DNA from: Symbiodinium kawagutii
Taxonomy: Eukaryota > Sar > Dinophyceae > Suessiales > Symbiodiniaceae
NCBI GenBank assembly: GCA_009767595.1
Contig: VSDK01014032.1
Location: 198,087 to 262,086 of the forward strand
DNA length: 64,000 bases
Direction of reading: 5' to 3'
The notes beneath the pieces were generated by a model, which saw only the letters and a program-made list of their open reading frames with translations, was not told the origin of the DNA and did not search any database. Shown piece by piece: positions 22,351-30,609 of this stretch; positions within the stretch are counted from its first letter, which is position 1; every line of letters starts with the position of its first letter. The position numbers and the translations under genes are program-made.

Positions 22351-24405
22351 TCATGGCAGGCACAAGAGGCGGTTGTCCTGGCCGGGTCGCCACCAAGAAG
22401 AAGTCCGTGGGCAATTGAGGCTGGTCCATTTGACCATGGCCTTCTCCCCAGTGCGTTGAAAAACTTTCAACGCGTCTGTGTTGGTCAGCAAGCGACAAGA
22501 ATCCATGTAAACAAAAAGCTCGTTTTTGTCTCGCAGGAAAAAGAGACAAACTCCTGCTTGAAGGGTTTCACGCCCCCACAGCACCATGTCTCCTTCACCA
22601 ACGTTCATGGACCCAATTCGCGCGCGCGCCGACAGATTGCAGTTCGTCAAACCTGTCTCGCGCTCAACTTCTTCTTGACTGAATTCATTTTCGAGAATCC
22701 AGCCATGTGGGCTCATGGGCGAGTCGTTCAGCAGCTCTGCATGCCTCAGCAGCAACCGAGGCAACAGACGCTGCGAAAAATCGACTCCACCGTTTCTTTC
22801 GGTCAGCCACTGCTGCATGTTTGCAGCAAACACAGACTTGTAGTCCTTATGTTTCGCCTCCATGCCCCAAAGAGTTGGAATGAAGCGATGCCTGATGTAA
22901 TGTTCCGATAAATGGAATCGATGATGGTGCTTCGGTCTGATTTTGTCTGGCCAGGTGCGCACAAACGCCTCGTGATGCTGCTGTTGGAGAACCGCCAAGG
23001 TTGCAAAATCTCGTGTTTGAGCAATGTTTCTCAAACAGTCACAACAGCGGCACAGCAACAAAAAGCACGACGCTGCGTCGTGCAAGTCAGGATGTTTGAT
23101 CCAGACATCTTGGGTGAGCCAGCGCAGAAGGCTCATGAGTGCCAAGGTTTGCTTGGCTCCTCCCTTGTACAGCGACTTCTCGCTAAAGTAAGCAGCTGTG
23201 AACAATGTCTTTCGCCAATAATCATTTTCACCATGGCGAAGAAGACCACTAGGTCTCTTCCAGCCAGCATTCGTCACTGCCTGCAAGATTTCGCCAACAG
23301 TCATGTTGGTCACGTGTTGAACTTTGAATATCAACAGAGGAATTTCGACACAGCAGATTCCGTTGGAAAAATAAATATGCATGGAGTCATTGCAGTATTT
23401 CTCCAACGGAAGAATCCTGCAGCACGTGGGTGAAGCCCACATGCCGTCAGTGTTGAAGTTGTACCCCAAGCAACGTTCTCGCAGCTCACGGTTTGCCTTT
23501 GTCATCGTGTTTATCTCAGGGATATATGTAGCCATATATCTTTCGAGGCTGTTCTGTGAGTGTTGTTTGAAGAGAGAAAAGTTAGCTTCTGAGATGGTGA
23601 AGAAATTTTCACCGTCTGCGCTGGCAGTCGCGTCTTTGGCCAGCACGTTGACACAGAAAGCGCAGGGCTTCAACCCTGCACTCCCTTTCGCGCAAAGGGC
23701 TGCGCGCTGTCCTTCCATGTCACAAATTATGATATCCAACTGCAAGGAAATTGCAACGTTCTCTCTCACAAGGAATTCTTGGTCTAAGTGTTGCGCAGCC
23801 CATGCATCAATGAAGACGCGGTGGACCGCGCTCAGACCTCCTTGCACGTGGTTGCATTGCAGTTGACAAATGCAACCCACAGGCACCCAAGCATGAGGAC
23901 TGTCATGCATGGCCTGCAAGAAAGTGAACGTCATGTACAGGAAAATCGCCTTCTGCCGTGCTTCGGTGGCCAACACGTTGCCAGCAGTGGTGGCATCGTG
24001 AGCCAGCACGACCCGCAAGGGACCATGAGCTCCAGCTTGCTGCACACAAGCACAGAAGCTCGGGCAGCTGTTGCACAGAAAGCGCATGGTTTCTTTCACA
24101 TCAGCAATGCAAAACTTCACCTTTTCTTTTGCCGCTTCAATGTTAGACGCTTCCAGAACGACGAAACAATTCCTGACCGGGGCCAGGACTTCGGAGAAGC
24201 GGCGTTTTGCCGCTCCACTCCTTTGCTTCGCGTCCTTGCCTTGCAACAGCTGTTGCATTCTATGAATGCTGCTCTCGCTGTGCCGCGCCATGGCCGCAGC
24301 CAAGCGCGGCCTCTTGGGATTCGAAGCGGACGAGCTGTTCATGGCCTGTGGCTGCTTTGAGCCGCCCAGCCACTTTGCGCAAAACACGGCTGCGGAGCAA
24401 CGCAT
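22351..24405 (-). CDS. DDE-type transposase-like protein, 684 aa
   Basis: Probably catalyses movement of the 10.3-kb element. Candidate acidic catalytic residues lie in conserved-looking contexts: D137 (LAHDATTAGN), D229 (IICDMEGQ), D340 (CNDSMH) and E516 (GMEAKHK). Between the second and third is a zinc-like KGSAGLKPCAFC motif (C248, C251). A cluster of His (KHHHRFH, near 492) precedes the final Glu. A nuclear-localisation-like PKRPRL lies at 31-35. I have an impression of similar DxMH and KGASGxKPCxxC patterns in unannotated dinoflagellate proteins, but I cannot name the superfamily; KDZ- or CACTA-like folds are possibilities. A stop lies directly upstream of Met1. The start could be Met22, or an upstream exon could be spliced on, because CCGCAG occurs near the start. 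The frame is intact. Confidence 0.75.
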   Translation of the reverse strand: MRCSAAVFCAKWLGGSKQPQAMNSSSASNPKRPRLAAAMARHSESSIHRMQQLLQGKDAKQRSGAAKRRFSEVLAPVRNCFVVLEASNIEAAKEKVKFCIADVKETMRFLCNSCPSFCACVQQAGAHGPLRVVLAHDATTAGNVLATEARQKAIFLYMTFTFLQAMHDSPHAWVPVGCICQLQCNHVQGGLSAVHRVFIDAWAAQHLDQEFLVRENVAISLQLDIIICDMEGQRAALCAKGSAGLKPCAFCVNVLAKDATASADGENFFTISEANFSLFKQHSQNSLERYMATYIPEINTMTKANRELRERCLGYNFNTDGMWASPTCCRILPLEKYCNDSMHIYFSNGICCVEIPLLIFKVQHVTNMTVGEILQAVTNAGWKRPSGLLRHGENDYWRKTLFTAAYFSEKSLYKGGAKQTLALMSLLRWLTQDVWIKHPDLHDAASCFLLLCRCCDCLRNIAQTRDFATLAVLQQQHHEAFVRTWPDKIRPKHHHRFHLSEHYIRHRFIPTLWGMEAKHKDYKSVFAANMQQWLTERNGGVDFSQRLLPRLLLRHAELLNDSPMSPHGWILENEFSQEEVERETGLTNCNLSARARIGSMNVGEGDMVLWGRETLQAGVCLFFLRDKNELFVYMDSCRLLTNTDALKVFQRTGEKAMVKWTSLNCPRTSSWWRPGQDNRLLCLP

Positions 24406-24409
24406 TCAT

Positions 24410-24860
24410 GAGTGATACTGCAAAGGGTCGTGGAGTAGACCTGTGATCGATGGGTGGCTTTGTACTCAACATGTAAACATCCACATGAATTAATCACGGT
24501 CAGAATATAACTACTTGAAGAAGAAATATATATATATATATATTTGTATATCTTTTTTTTTAGATATAGAGATTGAAATATATCTATATATCCTGTTTGT
24601 TCTTTTCTTTCTATATAGATTCATGTGAGGTCATTTTGATGTTTATGGTTTTACGTTTGAACTTGTAAATAATCGTGTCATAAAGTTAACTATACTTGTC
24701 AATATCTATCTATATAAATAAATATATAGATATATATAGATATTGACAAAGATGCGCGTGCATTAGAGTTAAGAATGTTTTCTGAGATGCATGTATTTAT
24801 ATATATATATATATGTTTGTGTGTGTATTTACCTTGACTTGTGACTTGTGCCTGCTGGAC
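24410..24860. other. AT-rich spacer between transposon genes
   Basis: TATA-rich sequence with long ATATAT runs (24527-24546, 24700-24745, 24798-24814). It may hold promoter, polyadenylation or intron sequence for the flanking minus-strand genes. No gene seen. Confidence 0.5.
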
Positions 24861-24882
24861 CATGAACCAAACGACCTTTTCT

Positions 24883-25326
24883 TTAACGCTTGGACGCGAG
24901 TCGAGTCTGTAGGTTCATTAAGCAGTCTTGCAGCCACAGCCACGGCTCTTCTTGAAAAGCTGATTTATGATCAGCCAGAAAGAGCAAGCAGCTTTGAATT
25001 TCAGCGCGGTAAATGTCTCTGTGCGTGTGCTTGTGACTCAGCACTGAGGGATGGAACGCCAGCTGAGGGATTTCAAACCTTTGTTCAGGGAAGCCGGAAC
25101 AGTCCCATCCAAGGAGAAAACCTTTCAGCAGAAGAAGCGTCGAGGCCAGAGACTGCAACGTTTGCTCCATCTCGGGTGGAGCGTTTATCTTCAGAGTCAC
25201 TTCACGCAGGAGCTCGATTGCTCCATGCCCCAAATCTCTGAGTCCTCGATCTGTGCGATTCCCCTGCAGGTGCTCAAGCGCACGCACTGCAAGGTCATGC
25301 GTGACAAATGCTTGCAGCTTCGACAT
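24883..25326 (-). CDS. Small helical protein, 147 aa, unknown
   Basis: An open frame between the transposase and the zinc-ribbon gene, on the same strand. It is rich in Leu and predicted helical (HGAIELLREVTLKI, LASTLLLLKGFLLGW). The frame stays open upstream of Met1 to a strong acceptor (TTTTTGGCTCCAG at 25348), so an additional exon may precede it, although I find no ATG between that point and the stop of the next gene. No family recognised. It is probably an accessory protein of the transposon. It could be over-called, since its support is frame length and position only. Confidence 0.5.
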   Translation of the reverse strand: MSKLQAFVTHDLAVRALEHLQGNRTDRGLRDLGHGAIELLREVTLKINAPPEMEQTLQSLASTLLLLKGFLLGWDCSGFPEQRFEIPQLAFHPSVLSHKHTHRDIYRAEIQSCLLFLADHKSAFQEEPWLWLQDCLMNLQTRLASKR

Positions 25327-25623
25327 GTACCACGCAGTGAACTGGAGCCAAAAAAAAGGCTGCGGATAGTCAACTTCAGTGTCTTATTTTGGGGGGTGAG
25401 CTTAGTGTTGTCGTGACCTATCCTGGGGTTATACCTTTTACACCTGCTAAGAGTGCTGGACAGAGACAGGGAGACCAGTTATTTTTCCCAGCACCGTCAA
25501 CGGTCGGCGGTCAACGATGTTCCCAGAACTACAGCCAAGTTTTGAGGAAAACTTGGTTGTCCCTAATGTACAAAAGCTCAAGACAGGATGGTTTCCCGGC
25601 TGAGCAACAAGCAGCAATCTTTC

Positions 25624-26802
25624 TCAGGCGCCGGCTGTCTTAGCCTTGCGCTTGCCAGCTGCCTTGGCCTTGGCTTTCGGAGCAATGTTCTCCTTGCGAG
25701 AACGCACCCAATCGTTCAGAGCACGCAGAGCCAGGTTTGCACGTGTGACCACTTGCTGCAACTCCTTCTCTTTGGTCCAGAGCAACTGCACGTCGAGAGG
25801 CTTGCCTTTGGCAGACAAGTCCAACAACTCCGTTGCAGCGGCCACAACGTCCTTGAGCTCTGTCTTGGCGTCGTCAACCTGCTCCTTAGTGGCGCACGGA
25901 AGCTCTCCGAGGTCGTCCTTCAGCTTTGCCAGCTTCTCTGACAGCTTGGTCTGAACAGCTGTCAGGCTCGGAAGCAGCTTTGCAGCAGCCGCAGCAGCAA
26001 TCTTCTTCTTCTGGTTCAGTTCCTTTTCTGCTTTGCGCTGCTTCTTCAACGCCTCTTTCTCTTCTTCTGTGAGAGCGGCCTTGCGCTTCTTGCCGTTGCC
26101 TTCACGTTCAACGACTGAGTGATCCACTTCCAAGTCCAGCAACGGAACTGGCACTGCAGGGGGCTCTTTCTTCTTACGTTCCATTGCGTCGTGCTCCAGC
26201 TCCGTCAAACGCTTCTCCACAGAGCTTGTGACCCATTCGTCTGAAATGCAGTGAATGTCCAGACGGTACGTATCACCCAACACGGGGTGTTTTTCACACG
26301 GTGCCTTGGCGGCTATGGACTCGACGTCATATCCTTTCAATTCCCAAAAGCTTAACGGTTGATAAGCTCCGTTGTAACCATCCGTCTTCTGGTGCTTGGC
26401 CTCTTCAATCATCAAACGCTTGAGCATGCCTCGAGCACGTCCAAAGGACAAGCGTCCTTCCTCAGCTTGCTGACGCTCCCAAGCAGCTTCAGAGAAAAAG
26501 TTCACCAAGTGCTGCTCTGTGAGAAGCGTAGGCAGTTGCAGGCCGTGGCGCGCAAACTGCACCTGCAACGCGTTGCAGGACTTACAGACGAACCTCAGTT
26601 CAAGTCTGTTGGACTTCCTCTCTATCATGTCTGAAGTTTCACCTTCAGACTTACACTTGCTACAGCGCACCTTCCCCTCCACAGTCGCCTGAACTTCGAC
26701 CGGGACCAGTGCTTCAGTAGCAGCTGCCTCTGGAGCTGACTCAGGAGCAGGCTGGGTCGAGCTCTCAGCCAGTGCCACTGTCTGCGCAGCAAGCTCTGCC
26801 AT
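25624..26802 (-). CDS. Zinc-ribbon / coiled-coil protein of the transposon, 392 aa
   Basis: The N-terminal 40 residues are Ala/Glu/Pro-rich. Next comes a CxxC...CxxC zinc ribbon (C47, C50, C73, C76), then a folded-looking region with a PLSFWELKGYDVESI motif and a CEKHPVLGDTYRLDIH motif. After that follows a long charged coiled coil with nuclear-localisation-like KKRK and KKQRK clusters, and a Lys/Ala tail (KAKAKAAGKRKAK). This suggests a nuclear nucleic-acid-binding or scaffold protein. I recall similar FWxLxGYD and HPxxGxTY motifs from unannotated dinoflagellate proteins. The ATG is preceded by a short leader, and the palindrome array at 26933-27276 lies directly upstream, where a promoter would be. 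The frame is intact. Confidence 0.75.
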   Translation of the reverse strand: MAELAAQTVALAESSTQPAPESAPEAAATEALVPVEVQATVEGKVRCSKCKSEGETSDMIERKSNRLELRFVCKSCNALQVQFARHGLQLPTLLTEQHLVNFFSEAAWERQQAEEGRLSFGRARGMLKRLMIEEAKHQKTDGYNGAYQPLSFWELKGYDVESIAAKAPCEKHPVLGDTYRLDIHCISDEWVTSSVEKRLTELEHDAMERKKKEPPAVPVPLLDLEVDHSVVEREGNGKKRKAALTEEEKEALKKQRKAEKELNQKKKIAAAAAAKLLPSLTAVQTKLSEKLAKLKDDLGELPCATKEQVDDAKTELKDVVAAATELLDLSAKGKPLDVQLLWTKEKELQQVVTRANLALRALNDWVRSRKENIAPKAKAKAAGKRKAKTAGA

Positions 26803-26932
26803 CGGAGGACAGGTGGAGACAGAGAGAGAAGTCGGACGCAGCTAGACCTTGAGAAAAAAACTGCCTGCAGCTCAAGCAGTGGCCGACGACAACTTGGACA
26901 AACTACTGTTTTGAAGGTTTTGGCCCAAACAT

Positions 26933-27276
26933 TTAAAAACACATATGTGTTTTTAACCTTGGGGGCGGGCAACCCTAAAAACACATATGTGTTTTTAACA
27001 TTTCGGTGAACCAACCTTAAAAACACATACGTGTTTTTAATCTTGGGGGGAAACAACGTTAAAAACACATATGTGTTTTTAAATTGTTGTTCTAACAACC
27101 GATTTAAAAACACAAAAAAACACATTTGAAACACATATGTGTTTTTGATGTTGCCCCTTAAGAAATTTAAAAAACACATACGTGTTTTTCAAGGTTTCTG
27201 TCCCCAAACTTAAAAACACATACGTGTTTTTTGGTTTTGGTGGAACCAGACTTAAAAACACATATGTGTTTTCAAG
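26933..27276. repeat. Eight palindromes phased at 42 bp
   Basis: Each unit is a 20-24-bp palindrome TTAAAAACACATATGTGTTT(TTAA), some with one T-to-C change in the core (ACATACGT). The centres lie at about 26944, 26986, 27028, 27070, 27136, 27179, 27221 and 27263, so the steps are 42, 42, 42, 66, 43, 42, 42. The 18-20-bp spacers are all different. 42 bp is four turns of B-DNA, so the units would face the same side of the helix. It lies between two genes of the transposon. Likely a multi-site protein-binding region, a centre of transposase assembly or a promoter. The same period keeps an open frame with a repeated KNTYVFL peptide, so translation cannot be fully excluded. Confidence 0.9.
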
Positions 27277-27420
27277 TTTTTGTCTGTAAGAGAGAATTTT
27301 CTATACTTATACAGCTTGTTTGGCCAGGAATTTTGCTGTAGCAACCTGTTTCCCTTAAGACACCCGAACCGGTTCAGCTGCAGCAGCGCTCTTTTTTTCT
27401 GGAAAAGTTTAAAGTGCAAC

Positions 27421-29668
27421 TTACTTCTTGAGCACCTCTCGGATGGCAGTAGCCAAGAGAGTGCTGGCCACCTGTGCAGGATCCAAGGTACCAGCTGAGG
27501 CTGCAGCAACGCTCTCAGCTGGCGCAGAAGGTGCAGCGTGAACAGCTGGCACTGGTGCAGCTTGAACAGCTGGCACTGGTGCAGCTTGAAGAGCTGCCAC
27601 TGGTGCAGCTTGAGCAGCTGGCACTGGCTCAGTCGGAGCTACGCCTTCCTTCTTCACACCGGACTCAGCAGCAGTAGCCTTCTGGACTGCCACTGTGGGA
27701 GTCGCAGTCTCAGTGGCCACAGGCTGCTTTGCTGGAGCGCTCCCCTGGTCAGCTGCCTGGTTCGGTTCTTCCCCTGAGCTTGACTCGTACTCAGAGGATT
27801 CTGCTTCCTGCTTCACAGGCTTCTCCTGAGCAGGTTCCTTCGCAGCCGTCTTCTCCGAAGGAACTTTGGACGCAGCAGACTTTGCTGCAGTCCCTTTCAC
27901 TTCAGGCGCTTTCTTGGGGACTGTTTCTTTCTTTTTGTCCTTTCCAGTTGAGACACTGGCAGCTGCAGTTGGATCTCCTTCTGCGCCCTTCTTGGTCGCA
28001 GTCGTCTTCTTCGAGTCCTTGGTTTCCTTTATTTTTTGACTACTTTCCTCCTCAGAGGAAGCGCTGCCGGACTCACTTCCCTCAGCCTCAGCTTCTCGCG
28101 CCGGAGAGAAGGGACTTTTCTTCGACTCAGTTCGCTGGCGAGACCTGTGTCTACGCCGGCGGCGCCCGTGGTGACCACCAGAGGTCCGACTCTGCCTCCT
28201 CCTTGTTCGGTCTCGGTCGCTCTTTTCCCTCCGACGTCTGGGCTTCTCAGGTGGAGGAGACTGCGGCACACGTGCCGGCAAGTCCTGTTTGGAGGATCTC
28301 AGTCTCTGGGAGCGAGAGCGTTTGCGCTCTTCGGTGGGGTCACGCCTGCCTGATCTTCCTCTGTGCGAGGAAGCTGCTGCGCGCTCTCGCCGTGGTGGCT
28401 CACGGTGTCGACCCTGCGACCTGAGGCGCACAGCGTCTCTAGAGTCCCTCCGTTTACGCACCGGAGCTGCTGGTGCACTAGGCCGAGCTCGGGTAGGGCT
28501 GCGTGAGGGTGACAGAGGCCCTACTACCTTGGCAGCTTCTTCTGGGTCAGCGGCTACCTCGTCAGCCAGCTCTTCTGCCTTACCCCACTTGTACCCTTGC
28601 TGGTAGAAGCGCCAGCTCAAGCAGAACTTGCTTGCTTGATGCTGCAGCTTCGCAGACCTGCAAGGGGTGATCCACCTGTGGCAGATCTCACACTTCTCCT
28701 TTTGGTCGTCCCCACGGCCGTACCTGTGACCAGCACGTTTTCGCTTTGGGGCTGCCTTGGTCTTGCTCCTTTCTCGACCTCGTGTGCCCTGGGGCTCACG
28801 TCGGTCACGGTCCCGCTCGTCTCTTTCGGTCGAGGACGGAGAGCGTAGCCAGTCGTCTTTCTTGTCCTGCAACGAGCAAAAAATATGTGATGTAGATTCT
28901 GTTGTGTACATGTTCCGGTGCGTGTATATTGAAATATAATCATTGTATATAGTCGTGTCAGTCTATTGTTTTCAAACCGATAATTGCACATATCTTATTC
29001 ATATATTATTATGTTTATTTTTATGTACCTATTTAAATATGTGTGCAAATCATTGTATATTTAAATACACCTATATAACAATTATAATATGTGTATGTTA
29101 ATATATATATATATATATAATAATAATATTTTTTCTTGACATGATATAAACAATTGAATGGTATACGTCATGAAAAAAAAAGCAGCCCGATCTCATGCGG
29201 CCCGAAGGCCAGCATCCTCCACGCGAAGCGCAAGCGGGCCGAAGACCTGCTACTCATCACAGAGCGGCCCGTAGGCCAGCTGCTCGAGATTGTCTGGCGG
29301 CCCGTAGGCCGGCCACTTCGTCAGACGGCCCGAAGGCCAGCCTAACGATCCAAGCGCGGCCCGGAGGCCAGCGCAGAAGTGCGGCCCGGAGGCCAGGCAC
29401 ATCATGAGTTTGCGTGTGCGGCCCGTGGGCCAGCAACACGCATTGCTGCGGCCCTAAGGCCAGCACTGACGTTTGCGTGTGCGGCCCGCAGGCCAGCAAC
29501 ACGCATTGCTGCGGCCCGAAGGCCAGCAGCAGCACAGCAATTCCATTCCCATCATCTCTCGTGTATACGGTCTTTTCTATTTATAAATGAATATCAAACA
29601 CATGGTCGTTTCTATTCTATATAGACCCCGCCCAAGAAACCACCGCGGTCCTCCTCGTCCGCCGCCAT
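27421..29668 (-). CDS. RS-domain / zinc-motif protein of the transposon, two exons
   Basis: Exon 2 (28866-27421) begins after a clear acceptor (TTTTTTGCTCGTTGCAG). Exon 1 (29668-29627) starts at an ATG, reads MAADEEDRGGFLGG and stops at GG|GTCTAT; both are phase 0. The product is about 495 aa. Near residue 73 is a CxxC...H...C zinc motif (CEICHRW, then HQASKFC). Then come a long Arg/Ser-rich part typical of SR splicing factors, a Lys/Glu/Ser-rich acidic part and a Pro/Ala/Val repeat tail. RS domains act in RNA splicing and protein contacts, so this transposon protein may bind RNA, perhaps its own hairpin-bearing intron. The donor GTCTAT is weak, so exon 1 is less certain than exon 2. Confidence 0.65.
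28867..29626 (-). other. Predicted intron of the RS-protein gene
   Basis: A 760-nt intron between GG|GTCTAT and TTGCAG|GAC on the minus strand. It has an AT-rich part (28900-29150) and the GC-rich hairpin array at 29197-29527, a very sharp contrast in composition. Confidence 0.55.
29197..29527 (-). repeat. Array of 11 GC-rich hairpins, mostly UNCG loops
   Basis: Eleven 17-bp units of the + strand form GCGGCCCGAAGGCCAGC start at 29197, 29234, 29264, 29297, 29325, 29356, 29381, 29418, 29448, 29481 and 29511 (mean spacing 31 bp). On the transcribed minus strand each reads GCTGGCC-loop-GGCCGC, a stem with one bulged U. The loops are TTCG, TACG, TCCG and TGCG, all in the stable UNCG class; three units deviate (CACG, TTAG, and a degenerate second unit). 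The stem is kept while the loop varies only at the permitted N, which suggests selection on RNA structure. The spacers differ. Confidence 0.85.
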
Positions 29669-29907
29669 CGCCAGCGCCCCTCAGCGCACGCGACCCACTG
29701 CGAGACAAACGGCTGCGGAAACGGGAACCGTTCAACGTAGTGAGCCTTCAACCAACCCAGAGGGACCGACCTAGAGTGACCTACTACTCACCAGTAACCT
29801 TTTCCCTCTTAGTGACCCAACCCCACCCGTACCCTTTTTTCCAGCGAGCACTATGTTTTGGCGATCTTCTTTGTTCGTTGTCCTTGATGACAACTCCCAA
29901 GAAAGCG

Positions 29908-30411
29908 TCATTGCAAAAGGGCTTGTGCCTTCACAACGACTCTGCGAATTTTCTCGATCGAATCCAAGGAGAGCTGCGGCTCCAACAAATCCAATTTACC
30001 CGCAATCAACAAGTTCAGCAAGACTTGTCGCTGCGTGTCCGGTAAGCGGTCTCCTTCGCAACTTTCCAATTTTTCCAAAACAGTGGTCAGCTGGTTTGAA
30101 AGCACTTGCTGCTCCTTAGAGCGCAAGGGAATCTCTCGGGCAATAGCAACTTGGTCCGCGCAAGGTGATCCCGGAACAGGAACAGCTGCAGTGGACGCAA
30201 GCGGTCCACACGAACCTGCAGAGTGAGCTGTCACCACGTCCAGTACTGACGAGTCCGAAGACTCGACAGACACCGGCGAAGCAGCACCCTGAACATGTCG
30301 CCACATTGTTGGCAACGTCTGCACTGTCATGTGGCCTTCATGTTTTCCGTGAAAAAGAATGTCTACTTTCTCTTTCGACTGGTGCGCTTTCCAATCATAG
30401 AAGGTTCTCAT
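29908..30411 (-). CDS. Small protein of the transposon, 167 aa, unknown
   Basis: An open frame starting at an ATG (MRTFYDWKAHQSKEKVDIL) between the Lys-rich gene and the RS gene. The middle is Ser/Ala/Val-rich and the C-terminal third is helical (VLSNQLTTVLEKLESCEGD, then LLNLLIAGKLDLLEPQLSL). A consensus donor (G|GTAAGT on the minus strand at about 30446) lies 35 nt upstream, so part of the 5' region may be spliced. No family recognised. Confidence 0.55.
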   Translation of the reverse strand: MRTFYDWKAHQSKEKVDILFHGKHEGHMTVQTLPTMWRHVQGAASPVSVESSDSSVLDVVTAHSAGSCGPLASTAAVPVPGSPCADQVAIAREIPLRSKEQQVLSNQLTTVLEKLESCEGDRLPDTQRQVLLNLLIAGKLDLLEPQLSLDSIEKIRRVVVKAQALLQ

Positions 30412-30609
30412 TGCGCGGGGAAACCAACTACACTGAGAGAGACTTACCTAAAGCAAAACAGCTGCAGAAAAAAACCAGTGAGACATTAACACAGTGACCC
30501 CGGTTGGACGTGAAACTTTATACCCTGTTTAAAAAACCAAGCAAGAACCACTAGCAGCAGCGGCCCTACGCAGAAACTTGTCTTGTTTTCCAAGTGCAGA
30601 GGCAAATGT

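Noticed and set aside
22912-24360. Several + strand proteins of 160-190 aa
   Set aside because: They are antisense to the transposase-like gene, whose frame is longer and holds recognisable motifs.
26933-27276. CRISPR array
   Set aside because: Repeat and spacer lengths look superficially similar, but this is a eukaryotic mobile element, the repeats are full palindromes, and no Cas genes are present.
27729-28424. 231-aa + strand protein
   Set aside because: A shadow of the RS-domain coding sequence; Arg/Ser codons commonly leave the opposite strand open.
29257-29535. 92-aa protein with repeated GLRAAL/LAFGPQ
   Set aside because: Unit spacing (25-37 bp) is not kept to multiples of three and the conserved feature is the hairpin, so RNA or DNA structure explains it better.
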